Origin: Alicyclobacillus herbarius DSM 13609
GTDB taxonomy: Bacteria > Bacillota > Bacilli > Alicyclobacillales > Alicyclobacillaceae
Direction: 5' to 3'
Assembly (NCBI RefSeq): GCF_000430585.1
Contig: NZ_AUMH01000001.1
Location: forward strand, 229,108 to 293,107
Length of the DNA stretch: 64,000 nucleotides
The notes beneath the pieces were generated by a model. The model saw only the letters and a program-made list of their open reading frames with translations, was not told the origin of the DNA and searched no databases. Below, piece after piece: positions 32,295 to 41,791 of the stretch (its first letter is position 1; each line of letters opens with the position of its first letter). A program made the position numbers and the translations under genes.

Positions 32295-33479
32295 GTGTTA
32301 ACGCGTCGTCCGGTGGTCGGACCGCACCGTCAGCCGCCGGTAGCGTCACTGTACATTCATATTCCGTTCTGTGGGAGCCGCTGTTTTTATTGTGACTTTA
32401 CAACGTACGTCGCGCCGCCGGCGGTACGTGAAGCGTACGTGGATGCGCTGGCGGTGGAACTGGGGCTCTTGGCAGAGCATGTCCCTGCTCCGCTGAAAAC
32501 CATCTTTTTTGGCGGCGGGACCCCCACACTCTTGACCACTGCCCAGTGGGATCGGCTCCTGAACGACTTGCGGCGCCGGCTACCGGTGGCGGAGGATGCA
32601 GAAATCACGGTGGAGGCGAACCCAGGAACGGTGGACTTGGAGAAGCTGCGGCTGCTCCATAGCCATGGTGTCAACCGCATCAGCTTTGGTGCGCAGACGC
32701 TCAATGACCGGCTGCTGTTGGCGATTGGGCGGCTGCATGATGCGAACGCTGTGCTTGAGAGCATCGATTTGGCGCAGCGGAGTGGGTTTCGCCGCATCAA
32801 TGTCGATTTGATGTTCGGTTTACCAGATCAATCCATAAAAGACGTGGAAGAGGCGCTTACGACCCTGACCGCCTTGGGGATTGAACACCTCTCTGCCTAT
32901 TGGCTCAAGGTCGAATCCGGGACCCCGTTTGCGGATTGGTTGGATAAGGGACTGTTAAATCTGCCTGGAGAGGACCAGGAAGCCGAGATGTACGACTTCG
33001 TACGGGCGTTTTTGACCGAGCGCGGCTACGTTCACTATGAAGTCAGCAATTTTGCCAAGCCAGGTGCCTGGGCCCAGCACGTCTATTGGCGCAATCATCC
33101 CTATCTGGCTGCCGGCGTGGGGGCGCACGGATACGTGGACGGGGTGCGCTATGAAAACGTCAAATCGCTCGCCGACTATGGGCGCGCCCTTGGCGATGGT
33201 AGGCGGCCCGTGAAGGAGACGATGGTCGTATCGGCCGAAGAGGCGGCCGAAGACACCATGATGTTGGGGCTGCGATTGGCCGAAGGGGTTGCCGACGCAC
33301 GCTTCCAGCGCGAGCATGGGTGTACCATTATGGACGCGTTTGGTCCTATCGTAGAGCGGTTGCTGGATTGGCAGATGGTGCGTTGGCGCGATGGGGCGCT
33401 GCAGTTGACGGAATCGGCTTGGCCGGTCGCCAACGTGGTCTTTGAGCCGTTTGTCGGTGCGTTGACCGGCGGGAATTGA
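32295..33479 (+). CDS. hemW: HemW, radical SAM heme chaperone (formerly HemN-like)
   Basis: The 394-residue radical SAM protein carries the cluster motif CxxxCxxC in YIHIPFCGSRCFYCDFTTYV (about residues 20-39), then FFGGGTPTLL, EANPGTV, GVNRISFGAQTLND and NVDLMFGLPDQ. The extra upstream Cys that true coproporphyrinogen dehydrogenase HemN has after the cluster is absent (C-F rather than C-x-C), which places it with HemW. The start is GTG 32295, with GATGGAGG just upstream. The lepA-hemW-hrcA order matches Bacillus. The promoter of the heat-shock operon overlaps its last codons. Confidence 0.93.
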   Translation: MLTRRPVVGPHRQPPVASLYIHIPFCGSRCFYCDFTTYVAPPAVREAYVDALAVELGLLAEHVPAPLKTIFFGGGTPTLLTTAQWDRLLNDLRRRLPVAEDAEITVEANPGTVDLEKLRLLHSHGVNRISFGAQTLNDRLLLAIGRLHDANAVLESIDLAQRSGFRRINVDLMFGLPDQSIKDVEEALTTLTALGIEHLSAYWLKVESGTPFADWLDKGLLNLPGEDQEAEMYDFVRAFLTERGYVHYEVSNFAKPGAWAQHVYWRNHPYLAAGVGAHGYVDGVRYENVKSLADYGRALGDGRRPVKETMVVSAEEAAEDTMMLGLRLAEGVADARFQREHGCTIMDAFGPIVERLLDWQMVRWRDGALQLTESAWPVANVVFEPFVGALTGGN

Positions 33480-33505
33480 CAATCCTCGCGGCAGTTTGCT
33501 ATTGT
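33476..33505 (+). promoter_or_regulatory. Sigma-A promoter of the hrcA-grpE-dnaK-dnaJ operon
   Basis: TTGACA (33476-33481, overlapping the hemW stop) and TATTGT (33500-33505) are 18 bp apart. The transcription start would fall near 33512, so the CIRCE operator lies right at the start of the transcript. Confidence 0.75.
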
Positions 33506-33516
33506 CAAGATACAGT

Positions 33517-33543
33517 TTAGCACTCGAGAGAGATGAGTGCTAA
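33517..33543 (+). promoter_or_regulatory. CIRCE operator (HrcA binding site)
   Basis: TTAGCACTC (33517-33525), nine bases, then GAGTGCTAA (33535-33543) is a perfect match to the CIRCE consensus. HrcA bound here represses the operon; heat releases it because HrcA needs GroE to fold. Confidence 0.97.
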
Positions 33544-33592
33544 AACGAGTGAACGTCGGGTCGCAGTGAATCCTCGGGAGGAGGCGATAGCG

Positions 33593-34624
33593 GTGCTGAC
33601 TGACAGGCAGAAACTCATCCTGGGCGCCGTTGTCGAAGATTATGTGTTCTCTGCCGAACCCGTGGGCTCGCGAACACTGTCCAAGCACGAGCGTATTCGG
33701 TACAGCGCGGCGACCATCCGCAACGAGATGGCCGATTTAGAGGAAATGGGGTATTTGGCCCAGCCTCATACCTCGGCTGGGCGAGTTCCTTCCCAACGCG
33801 GGTATCGGTTTTACGTGGACCATCTCATGATGCAGACAGAAATTGATGCGCAGACCGTACAGCGTTTGCGCGAGGTGTTTCAACAACGGATTGACGAAGT
33901 GGAACGGATGATTCAGCAGACGGCGATTGTCGTCTCGCAGCTGACTTCCTACACCTCGATTGTCTCGGGGCCACGAGTTCATTCGGAGCGGATTCGCCAT
34001 GTGCAGATTTTGCCGCTGGCCGCGGGGCGCGCAGTGGCCATTATTGTGACCACCGCAGGTACGGTTTACGACCGGCCGATTCAAATCCCAGAGGATATGT
34101 CGGCGGCCGAGTTGGAACGATTGGTGAACCTGCTCAACAGCAAGCTGGCGGGTGGATCGCTCGCCTACATGAAGTCAACCCTGTATCGCGAAATCGCCAA
34201 TGAAATGGCTGGCGTCCTTGAGCACTACGAAGGGGCGCTCGGGGTGCTTGACGAACTACTCAAGGTTTCCGAGCAGAAAAAGGATCCAGTGTTCGTCGGT
34301 GGGGCGACCAACGTGCTTGCGCAGCCGGAGTTTCATGATGTGGATAAGGCGCGGCCGCTGTTGGCGCTGTTGGAGCAAGCAGATGCGGTCTACAGTCTGT
34401 TGCCTACGGAGAGTGTGGGCATTCAGGTGCGCATCGGCGCCGAGAACGCCGAGCCAACCTTGCAGGACTGCACGGTCATTGCCGCCACATATTCCGTCAA
34501 CGGACAACCCGTGGGGCGGATTGGCGTGCTCGGCCCAACGCGGATGAACTACGCGCGCGTCATGCAAATTCTCGATTACACCGCCGGTGCGCTGACCCGG
34601 ACACTACAGGAACGACTGGGTTGA
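33593..34624 (+). CDS. hrcA: Heat-inducible transcription repressor HrcA
   Basis: HrcA binds CIRCE and represses class I heat-shock genes. GTG 33593 behind GGGAGGAGG gives MLTDRQKLILGAVVEDYV, aligned with the Bacillus N-terminus, and 343 residues. The ATG at 33533 lies inside the CIRCE operator and is not a sensible start. The winged-helix region (PVGSRTLSKHERIRYSAATI, EMADLEEMGYLAQPHTSAGR) and SQRGYRFYVDHLM are present, followed by the GAF-like domain. It is first in hrcA-grpE-dnaK-dnaJ-prmA-rsmE-mtaB. Confidence 0.96.
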   Translation: MLTDRQKLILGAVVEDYVFSAEPVGSRTLSKHERIRYSAATIRNEMADLEEMGYLAQPHTSAGRVPSQRGYRFYVDHLMMQTEIDAQTVQRLREVFQQRIDEVERMIQQTAIVVSQLTSYTSIVSGPRVHSERIRHVQILPLAAGRAVAIIVTTAGTVYDRPIQIPEDMSAAELERLVNLLNSKLAGGSLAYMKSTLYREIANEMAGVLEHYEGALGVLDELLKVSEQKKDPVFVGGATNVLAQPEFHDVDKARPLLALLEQADAVYSLLPTESVGIQVRIGAENAEPTLQDCTVIAATYSVNGQPVGRIGVLGPTRMNYARVMQILDYTAGALTRTLQERLG

Positions 34625-34652
34625 GGCCTAAGGTTTGCCAAGGGGGATCAAC

Positions 34653-35276
34653 ATGCCAACCAACGAAGACCAGATGGAGCAGGAACAAGCTACACGTTCG
34701 GCCGAGTCCGAACAAGAATCGGCTGCGGTCGATGGGGAGATTGCGGACGCGAAGTTCGATACCAAGGCCCCAGATGAAGTTGATGCGGCTGAGGTCGAAG
34801 GAGAGGGCACGCAAGCAGAAGGAGAGTCGCCCGTCCAGCAAGAGCTGGCGGAGCTGCGCGAAAAGGTGCAGGAACTGCAGAATCAGTTGCTGCGTTCGCG
34901 AGCGGATTTTGAGAACTATCGCCGACGCACGCGCCAAGAGATGGAAGACCTGCGCAGCTTCGCGACGCGTCAGTTGTTGGCTGACCTGCTCCCGGTCGTG
35001 GACAATTTTGATCGGGCCCTGGGCGCCATGGAAGGCCATGCCGAGGTGCGCGAAGGGGTCGAGATGGTTCAACGGCAGCTCCTTTCGCTGCTTGAGAAGT
35101 ATGGTGTCGAACCGATGGAGACGCTCGGACACACGTTTGATCCGAAGCTGCACGAGGCTGTACTGCAAGAGCCAGCGGGCGACCGCGAACCAGGCATCGT
35201 AGCGGAAGAGCTGCAAAAAGGGTATCTCTTGCATGGACGCGTGCTGCGCCCCGCGATGGTCAAGGTAACCGTATAA
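34653..35276 (+). CDS. grpE: GrpE nucleotide exchange factor
   Basis: GrpE releases ADP from DnaK. The 207-residue product has an acidic, disordered N-terminal 60 residues, a long coiled coil (QQELAELREKVQELQNQLL, RADFENYRRRTRQEMEDLR) and the C-terminal beta-wing with EPAGDREPGIVAEELQKGY and RVLRPAMVKVTV. ATG 34653 follows AAGGGGG. It lies 28 bp after hrcA. The 139 bp before dnaK show no clear promoter or terminator. Confidence 0.96.
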   Translation: MPTNEDQMEQEQATRSAESEQESAAVDGEIADAKFDTKAPDEVDAAEVEGEGTQAEGESPVQQELAELREKVQELQNQLLRSRADFENYRRRTRQEMEDLRSFATRQLLADLLPVVDNFDRALGAMEGHAEVREGVEMVQRQLLSLLEKYGVEPMETLGHTFDPKLHEAVLQEPAGDREPGIVAEELQKGYLLHGRVLRPAMVKVTV

Positions 35277-35415
35277 ACGGAAGCCTGATGTCACAACGTT
35301 GGACAGCATGCGGGGCTTTGCCTGATCGGCCTCGCGAGTGGGGCTGTGATCCCAGCGGCGATGCTGATGAGAGGCGTTGAGCATAAGTTGTGGAGGATAG
35401 AGGAGGACGCACGAC

Positions 35416-37257
35416 ATGGCAAAAGTCATTGGAATTGACCTGGGAACCACGAACTCCTGTGTAGCGGTCATGGAAGGCGGCGAAACGGTTGTTATTCCAA
35501 ACGCCGAGGGCAACCGGACGACGCCGTCGGTGGTCGCTTTTACGAAGGATGGGGAACGCCTGGTCGGTGATGTGGCGAAGCGTCAGGCTATCACCAACCC
35601 CGACCGGACCATCATCTCCATCAAGCGGCATATGGGCAGTGACTATAAGGTTCAGATTGACGATAAACAGTACACACCACAGCAGATTTCTGCCATGATT
35701 CTGCAGAAACTCAAGGCGGACGCTGAGGCGTATCTCGGTGAACCGGTCACGCAGGCGGTCATCACAGTGCCGGCCTATTTCAGTGACAGTCAGCGCCAGG
35801 CGACCAAGGATGCGGGAAAAATCGCTGGGCTGGAAGTCCTGCGCATCGTCAATGAGCCGACGGCAGCCGCGCTGGCGTACGGCCTTGACAAAGAAGACGA
35901 CCAAACCATCCTGGTGTATGACTTGGGTGGAGGTACGTTCGACGTCTCCATCCTGGAACTGGGGGATGGCGTGTTTGAGGTGAAGGCCACCAGCGGGAAC
36001 AACCACCTGGGCGGCGATGACTTTGACCAACGCATCATGGATTACTTGGCCGACACCTTCAAACGGGATACCGGCATTGACTTACGTCAAGACCGGATGG
36101 CCATGCAGCGCTTAAAGGACGCGGCGGAAAAAGCGAAGAAGGAGCTTTCTTCGACCCTGACGACGACCATTTCGCTGCCGTTTATTTCGGCCGACGCCAG
36201 TGGTCCGAAACACCTTGAGGTGAACTTGACGCGGGCGAAGTTCGAGGAGCTGACGGCCGATTTGGTCGAAAAGACCCTGGGACCGACTCGCCAGGCGTTG
36301 TCCGATGCTGGCTTGACTCCGGCGCAGATTGACAAGGTGGTGCTGGTCGGCGGCTCCACGCGGATTCCGGCGGTGCAAGAGGCGATTAAGCGCCTGATTG
36401 GCAAAGAGCCTTCCAAAGGCGTGAACCCGGACGAAGTCGTGGCCATTGGTGCTGCGATTCAAGCAGCCGTGTTGACGGGCGAAGTGAAAGACGTGGTGCT
36501 GCTGGATGTCACGCCGCTGTCCTTGGGTATTGAGACCTTAGGTGGTGTGTTCACCAAGCTGATTGACCGCAACACCACAATTCCGACGTCGAAGAGCCAG
36601 ATCTTCTCGACGGCGGCAGACAACCAGACTTCGGTGGAAATCCACGTCCTGCAGGGCGAGCGCGAGATGGCCCGCGACAATAAGACGCTGGGGCGGTTTA
36701 CGCTGAGCGACATTCCGCCGGCTCCGCGCGGCGTGCCGCAGATTGAGGTCACGTTCGACATTGACGCCAACGGCATTGTCAACGTATCGGCAAAAGACCT
36801 GGGCACCGGTAAGAGTCAGCGGATTACCATCACCTCGTCCAGCGGCTTGAGCAAGGAAGAGATTGACCGGATGGTCAAAGAGGCGGAACTGCACGCCGAG
36901 GAAGACAAGAAGCGGCGCGAGCAGGTGGAAATCCGCAACCAGGCGGATCAGCTGTTGTACCAGACGGACAAGAGCCTGAAAGACCTCGGCGATAAAGTCG
37001 ACGCTGACTTGAAAAAGGAAGCCGAAGAGAAGCAGCAAAAGCTGCGTGACGCGCTCGGTGGCACGGATGCGGACGCCATTCGGACGGCTTCAGACGAATT
37101 GACGCAGGTTCTGCATAAGTTGTCAACGAAGCTGTACGAACAAGCGGCCCAGAACGCTTCCGGCGCGACGGGAACGGCCGGCGCATCAGCCACCGGCCAG
37201 GGACAGTCGGATAACGTGGTCGACGCCGATTACAAAGTGGTCGACGAAGACAAGTAA
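35416..37257 (+). CDS. dnaK: Chaperone DnaK (Hsp70)
   Basis: This ATP-driven chaperone works with DnaJ and GrpE. The 613-residue product has [19 protein letters not shown] at the N-terminus, [20 protein letters not shown], the phosphate-2 loop [32 protein letters not shown] and the substrate-binding domain with [16 protein letters not shown]. It ends in a Gly/Ala/Ser linker and [12 protein letters not shown]. As in Gram-positive DnaK, the roughly 24-residue insert of E. coli DnaK in the N-terminal lobe is missing. AGGAGGACG precedes ATG 35416. Confidence 0.98.
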   Translation: MAKVIGIDLGTTNSCVAVMEGGETVVIPNAEGNRTTPSVVAFTKDGERLVGDVAKRQAITNPDRTIISIKRHMGSDYKVQIDDKQYTPQQISAMILQKLKADAEAYLGEPVTQAVITVPAYFSDSQRQATKDAGKIAGLEVLRIVNEPTAAALAYGLDKEDDQTILVYDLGGGTFDVSILELGDGVFEVKATSGNNHLGGDDFDQRIMDYLADTFKRDTGIDLRQDRMAMQRLKDAAEKAKKELSSTLTTTISLPFISADASGPKHLEVNLTRAKFEELTADLVEKTLGPTRQALSDAGLTPAQIDKVVLVGGSTRIPAVQEAIKRLIGKEPSKGVNPDEVVAIGAAIQAAVLTGEVKDVVLLDVTPLSLGIETLGGVFTKLIDRNTTIPTSKSQIFSTAADNQTSVEIHVLQGEREMARDNKTLGRFTLSDIPPAPRGVPQIEVTFDIDANGIVNVSAKDLGTGKSQRITITSSSGLSKEEIDRMVKEAELHAEEDKKRREQVEIRNQADQLLYQTDKSLKDLGDKVDADLKKEAEEKQQKLRDALGGTDADAIRTASDELTQVLHKLSTKLYEQAAQNASGATGTAGASATGQGQSDNVVDADYKVVDEDK

Positions 37258-37292
37258 TGTGACACAGGCAACTGAGGTTGTGAAGGGTAGTT

Positions 37293-37340
37293 TAAAGCCG
37301 TGTCTGGCAAGTGGTTCTGACCCCTTGCCAGACACATAAG
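37293..37340 (+). repeat. Dispersed hairpin element, copy 6 (between dnaK and dnaJ)
   Basis: A perfect 12-bp stem GTGTCTGGCAAG (37300-37311) and CTTGCCAGACAC (37324-37335) encloses TGGTTCTGACCC, which contains the shared TTCTGA. Relative to the commonest arm (GTCCGGAAAG), three positions are changed on both sides so that pairing is kept. It starts 43 bp after the dnaK stop. It could act as a partial terminator or an mRNA processing and stability signal in the operon. Confidence 0.8.
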
Positions 37341-37469
37341 TAATTTTCTGCACGGCATTTTGAATGCGTGTCTAAACACCGAGAGGGTATGGAAAGGGCA
37401 TGGCACCCATTAGCGGGCCGTTTGCCCTTTTCGACTGTCGGGAGAGACTGGGAAAGCGGAGGATAAGGC

Positions 37470-38591
37470 GTGAGCAAGCGGGATTATTACGAGGTGCTGG
37501 GGGTTGACCGCAACGCCTCAGCCGACGAAATCAAAAAAGCATACCGTCGACTCGCTCGCAAGTATCACCCAGACGTCAACAAGGATGACCCAAACGCCGC
37601 GGACAAGTTCAAAGAGATCTCCGAAGCCTACGAGGTTCTTTCCGATCCGCAAAAACGTGCCCGCTATGACCAATTTGGCCACGAAGACCCGACCCAGGGA
37701 ATGGGCGGTGGCGGGTTCGGTGGAGCCGGCTTCGGCGATTTTGGTGGGTTCGGCGACATCTTCGACATGTTTTTCGGCGGCGGTCGCAGCCGTGGGCCGC
37801 ACCGCGGAGAGGATTTGGAGTACGAGCTGCAGATTGACTTTGAAGAGGCGGCCTTCGGCGTGGAGGAAGAGATCTCCGTGCCACGAACCGAGACGTGTCC
37901 GACCTGCCACGGAACGGGCGCCAAGCCGGGCACGAAAGTGGATAAGTGTCCGGTTTGCCACGGTACCGGCGAGCAGCAGAGTGTAGTCGATACCCCATTT
38001 GGCCGGATGGTCAACCGCCGGGTCTGTACCGCCTGTCGCGGACGTGGTGTGAAGATTGACCACCCGTGTTCCGACTGTCAGGGGCAGGGGCGCAAACGGG
38101 TTCGCCGCAAGGTGAAAGTCAAGGTGCCGGCGGGCGTAGATACGGGCAATCGCCTGCGCATCGCGGGGGCCGGCGAGAGCAGTCCAGATGGCGGACCACC
38201 GGGCGATTTGTACATTGTGATTCACGTCCGGCCGCATAAGGTCTTCGAACGCGACGGCAACAACGTGTATGTGGACGTACCCTTAACGTTCGTACAGGCA
38301 GCGTTGGGGGACGAGATTGAAGTGCCGACCCTGGACGGACCTGTGAAACTGCGCATTCCAGAGGGCACGCAGACCGGAACCTCCTTCCGCCTGCGCGGCC
38401 GTGGCATTGTCCGCATCAACACGAATCACCGCGGAGACCAACACGTCCGGGTGCACGTCATCACACCGACGAATCTGACCGAGCGACAACGAGAACTGTT
38501 GCGTGAACTCGGCAAGGAATTGGGGCAAACGCCGCAGGAGCAGTCGCGCACCTTGATTGAACGCATGAAGAGCGCCCTGTTTGACAATTGA
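37470..38591 (+). CDS. dnaJ: Chaperone DnaJ (Hsp40)
   Basis: DnaJ stimulates the DnaK ATPase and presents substrates. The 373-residue product is a type I DnaJ. It has a J domain with YHPDVNK (HPD near residues 31-34), a G/F-rich region ([20 protein letters not shown]), four CxxCxGxG zinc motifs ([32 protein letters not shown]; about residues 140-205) and the C-terminal peptide-binding domain. GTG 37470 follows GCGGAGGATAAG. Confidence 0.97.
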   Translation: MSKRDYYEVLGVDRNASADEIKKAYRRLARKYHPDVNKDDPNAADKFKEISEAYEVLSDPQKRARYDQFGHEDPTQGMGGGGFGGAGFGDFGGFGDIFDMFFGGGRSRGPHRGEDLEYELQIDFEEAAFGVEEEISVPRTETCPTCHGTGAKPGTKVDKCPVCHGTGEQQSVVDTPFGRMVNRRVCTACRGRGVKIDHPCSDCQGQGRKRVRRKVKVKVPAGVDTGNRLRIAGAGESSPDGGPPGDLYIVIHVRPHKVFERDGNNVYVDVPLTFVQAALGDEIEVPTLDGPVKLRIPEGTQTGTSFRLRGRGIVRINTNHRGDQHVRVHVITPTNLTERQRELLRELGKELGQTPQEQSRTLIERMKSALFDN

Positions 38592-38630
38592 AGTAGGGCA
38601 TGACGGATTGAACGAGGAAGGATGGGAACC

Positions 38631-39581
38631 TTGCGTTGGTGGCAGTTGACGGTTCGTGTACCCAGTGAATCCGCCGAGGCGCTGGCAGCGCTCCTGCAGG
38701 AGTGGCCAGAGGTCGGAGGGGTGGCCATGGAAGGCGATGTGTCTACCGCACCCCTGCACCCGGAATGGGGGGAGTGGTTTGACGACTCGTTGTTGACCGG
38801 CGCCGAGTACGTGTATATTCAGGTGTACCTCCCGGAAATGACGCCGGAGGCCGAGATCCGGGAGCGGATTGAGGATGCGCTCACGGCCGTAGAGCGAAGC
38901 GGTCTCGCGGTGACCGACGCGCTTGCGAGTGTCAAGCTGCGGTTGGTCGATGAGAGTGAGTGGGACAGCGTTTGGAAACAGGACTTTGAGCCTATCTCCA
39001 TTGGACGCCGGCTGCGGATTGTGCCACGTTGGCGGGCGGATGTCGACAATGCCTCGGATGAGCGCATTGCCCTGCGCCTGGAACCGGGAATGGCGTTTGG
39101 CACCGGCATGCATGAAACCACCCAGTTGTGCCTGGAAGCGCTGGAAGATTGGGTGCAACCGGGCAGGCGGGTGCTCGACATCGGTTGTGGCACCGCTATC
39201 CTGGCCATCGCAGCGGCCAAGTTGGGTGCCACCGATGTGACCGCCATTGATATCGATCCGGTCGCCGTCGATGTTGCCCGGGAAAATGTCCAAGACAATG
39301 AAGTCAGTGACCGGGTGCGGGTGCGGCAAGGGGACCTGCTCACTGCCGTGTCCGAGACCGGATTTGACCTGGCGGTGGCTAACATCCTGCGTGACATCGT
39401 GATTGCGCTCGCTCCCCAGGCGGCAGCCAAGCTCCGGCCAGGTGGCGTACTCATCAGTTCCGGTTACGTGGACACGCAGGCTCCACCTATTGAGGCGGCG
39501 TTGGCAGAGGCTGGCTTCCGCGTTGCGCAGCGGCGTCGGCGTGGGGATTGGCTGGCCTTGGTGGCGGTGAAGGAAGGATGA
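38631..39581 (+). CDS. prmA: Ribosomal protein L11 methyltransferase
   Basis: PrmA trimethylates ribosomal protein L11. The product carries an N-terminal substrate domain, then FGTGMHETTQLCLEALE (about residues 160-176), the SAM motif VLDIGCGTAILAIAAAKLGA (about 182-201), AIDIDPVAVDVARENV and the NPPY-like ANILRDI. TTG 38631 (316 residues) has GAGGAAGG nine bases upstream; ATG 38622 would abut that site. The stop overlaps the rsmE start (TGATG). Confidence 0.94.
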   Translation: MRWWQLTVRVPSESAEALAALLQEWPEVGGVAMEGDVSTAPLHPEWGEWFDDSLLTGAEYVYIQVYLPEMTPEAEIRERIEDALTAVERSGLAVTDALASVKLRLVDESEWDSVWKQDFEPISIGRRLRIVPRWRADVDNASDERIALRLEPGMAFGTGMHETTQLCLEALEDWVQPGRRVLDIGCGTAILAIAAAKLGATDVTAIDIDPVAVDVARENVQDNEVSDRVRVRQGDLLTAVSETGFDLAVANILRDIVIALAPQAAAKLRPGGVLISSGYVDTQAPPIEAALAEAGFRVAQRRRRGDWLALVAVKEG

Positions 39582-40342
39582 TGCCGCGGGTTTTCGTCGA
39601 CCAGGAGCCGCAAATTGGCCAGCGGTTGACGGTCGATGGGGAAGACGGACATCACTTTGCGCGCGTGCTGCGGGCCCGCGTGGGCGAGCCGGTCGCCGTC
39701 GCAGGCAGCGGCAGGGCGTGCCTGGGGCGGATCGTCGAGATTGACCGTGACGCGGGGGCGATGGTCGTGCTCCCAGAAGAGGAGTTGCCGGGCCACGAGC
39801 CGGCACTAAAGCTGTATCTGATTCAGGGCTTGGCCAAGGGTGATAAAATAGAGTCCATCGTGCAGAAGGGCACCGAGTTGGGGATGGCCGGCTTTGTTCT
39901 CCTCCAGACGAATCGTTCGGTGGCGCGCGTGGAGCCTCGTCGGGCCGAGGCCAAGCTGGCGCGCTGGCGGCGGGTGGCTCGCGAAGCCGCAGCGCAGGCG
40001 CAAAGGGATGTCATACCCAAGGTGGAGCTGGTCTACTCCATTTCGGAGGCGGCGACGTGGCTGCAATCACTCGGTGTCGAGCGGGTGTTTTTGCTGGATG
40101 AGGAAGAGGATTCCTATGGCTTGCGGACTGCGGTGCAGACCGGTTTGATGGCGGGCGGACCGCTCCGGGCCGCTGTCGCGGTCGGACCGGAAGGGGGCTG
40201 GAGCGACGTCGAGCGCAAGGCCTGGGCGGAGATTGCAAGGGCGGCTTCGGTGACCTTGGGGCCGCGCATTCTGCGCACGGAAACCGCCGGCATTGCAGCT
40301 GCTGCCGCCATCCTGTACGAATTCCACGAGTTAGGAGGATAA
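39581..40342 (+). CDS. rsmE: 16S rRNA (uracil-1498-N3)-methyltransferase
   Basis: RsmE methylates U1498 of 16S rRNA. The 253-residue SPOUT-family protein has an N-terminal PUA-like domain (HHFARVLRARVGEPVAVAGS) and the knot region: LIQGLAKGDKIESIVQKGTE (about residues 84-103), then AVAVGPEGGWSDVERKAW (about 203-220) and LGPRILRTETAGIAAAAAI (about 228-246). Tandem ATGs at 39578 and 39581 exist; 39581 gives MPRVFVD, matching relatives. Translationally coupled to prmA. Confidence 0.95.
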   Translation: MPRVFVDQEPQIGQRLTVDGEDGHHFARVLRARVGEPVAVAGSGRACLGRIVEIDRDAGAMVVLPEEELPGHEPALKLYLIQGLAKGDKIESIVQKGTELGMAGFVLLQTNRSVARVEPRRAEAKLARWRRVAREAAAQAQRDVIPKVELVYSISEAATWLQSLGVERVFLLDEEEDSYGLRTAVQTGLMAGGPLRAAVAVGPEGGWSDVERKAWAEIARAASVTLGPRILRTETAGIAAAAAILYEFHELGG

Positions 40343-40350
40343 ATTGCGCC

Positions 40351-41778
40351 ATGCCTACGGTGGCGTTTCATACACTGGGTTGTAAGGTGAACTTTTATGA
40401 TACAGAAGGTATCTGGCAGCGGTTCAAAGCGGCTGGTTATGAACAGGTACCGTTTGAAGAAGAGGCGGATGTGTACGTGATCAACACGTGCACGGTGACC
40501 AACACCGGGGACCGCAAATCTCGCCAGATGATCCGCCGCGCTGTGCGCACCAATCCGGAGGCAACGGTCGTCGTCACGGGGTGTTACGCGCAGGTCGCTG
40601 CCGACGAGGTGGCGGCTATTGAGGGTGTGGATTTGGTCGTGGGCAACGACCGCAAATCCAAGATTGTGGAACTGGTGAACGAGATTCGTCAGGAACAAAA
40701 CCCGTTCCCGTCCGTGCGCAAGTCGGTCGGCAACATCCTGAAAACACGCACCTTTGACGAGCTGGATGTCCCGTATTTTGAAGAACGAACGCGCGCTAAC
40801 CTAAAGATTCAGGACGGCTGCAACAACTTCTGTACGTTTTGTTTGATTCCCTGGGCGCGCGGCCTCATCCGCAGCCGACAGCCGGAAAAGGTGGTCGCCC
40901 AGGCCCGCAAGTTGGCCAAGGCCGGTTACCGCGAGATTATCCTGACGGGAATTCACACGGGCGGCTATGGAGCTGACTTGAATGGATATCGACTGGCGCA
41001 TCTGCTCCAGGACCTGGAGGCGATCGACGAACTTTACCGCATTCGCATCAGTTCCATTGAGGCCAGCGAGATCGACGATTTTCTGATTGAGGTACTGGCC
41101 CGGTCGAAAAAGGTCTGCCGTCACCTGCACATTCCCCTGCAGGCCGGGCATAACCAGGTGCTCAAGCGCATGAACCGGCACTATACGGTCGAGGCCTACG
41201 CGGAAAAACTGCGCCGCTTGCGCGAAGCGCTGCCCGGCGTGGCAGTGACCAGCGACGTGATTGTCGGTTTTCCCGGGGAGACGGATGCGTATTTCGCGGA
41301 GGGGGAGGCATTCATCCGTGCACAACAGTTTGCGCAGCTGCACGTCTTTCCCTACTCACCGCGCAAGGGCACGCCAGCGGCAAAATTCCCGGACCAGGTC
41401 CCGGAGGAGGTTAAGGAGGAGCGCTCGCAGCGCCTGCTCAAGTTGTCCCGCGAGTTGACGTTTGCCTATGCGGAAAGCCAGCGTGGCAAGTTGCTTGAGG
41501 TGATTCCCGAAGAACCGTACACGGATGTCCCACGTTCGGGTGTCGATCCGGAAGACAAGGCCGGTTTCTGGTTGATTGGACGAACCGACAACTACCTGAA
41601 AGTCGCGTTTCCGGTGCCGCCCGAATGGCGGCCAGAAGACCTGACGGGCGAGGTTTGTCAGGTGCGCCTAACGCGGTGTACGGATGACGTACAGTTTGCG
41701 GAACTCATCGGGCGCGTCACCGAGAGCGCGGACGGTTGGCCGGAGGTAGGTGCCTGGGCGCGGGCGATGGAAGCCTAA
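40351..41778 (+). CDS. mtaB: tRNA t6A37 methylthiotransferase MtaB
   Basis: MtaB converts t6A37 to ms2t6A37 in ANN-decoding tRNAs. The 475-residue radical SAM protein has the N-terminal UPF0004 domain with three cluster cysteines (HTLGCKVNFYDTE, NTCTVTN, VTGCYAQ), the radical SAM motif QDGCNNFCTFCLIPWARG (about residues 152-169), and a C-terminal TRAM-like segment. LHIPLQAGHNQVLKRMNRHY is typical of the family. AGGAGG lies just before ATG 40351. In B. subtilis this gene is yqeV, in the same place after rsmE. Confidence 0.95.
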   Translation: MPTVAFHTLGCKVNFYDTEGIWQRFKAAGYEQVPFEEEADVYVINTCTVTNTGDRKSRQMIRRAVRTNPEATVVVTGCYAQVAADEVAAIEGVDLVVGNDRKSKIVELVNEIRQEQNPFPSVRKSVGNILKTRTFDELDVPYFEERTRANLKIQDGCNNFCTFCLIPWARGLIRSRQPEKVVAQARKLAKAGYREIILTGIHTGGYGADLNGYRLAHLLQDLEAIDELYRIRISSIEASEIDDFLIEVLARSKKVCRHLHIPLQAGHNQVLKRMNRHYTVEAYAEKLRRLREALPGVAVTSDVIVGFPGETDAYFAEGEAFIRAQQFAQLHVFPYSPRKGTPAAKFPDQVPEEVKEERSQRLLKLSRELTFAYAESQRGKLLEVIPEEPYTDVPRSGVDPEDKAGFWLIGRTDNYLKVAFPVPPEWRPEDLTGEVCQVRLTRCTDDVQFAELIGRVTESADGWPEVGAWARAMEA

Positions 41779-41791
41779 AGGGGGAGATGGC

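Noticed and set aside
33533..33592. Earlier start codon for HrcA at ATG 33533
   Set aside because: The ATG lies within the perfect CIRCE operator, and the residues it would add are not part of HrcA; GTG 33593 has a strong ribosome binding site and the conserved N-terminus.
38283..39806. Long minus-strand open frame (about 500 codons) across dnaJ, prmA and rsmE
   Set aside because: It spans three well-recognised genes on the plus strand, and the protein is low in recognisable motifs; a shadow of codon bias.
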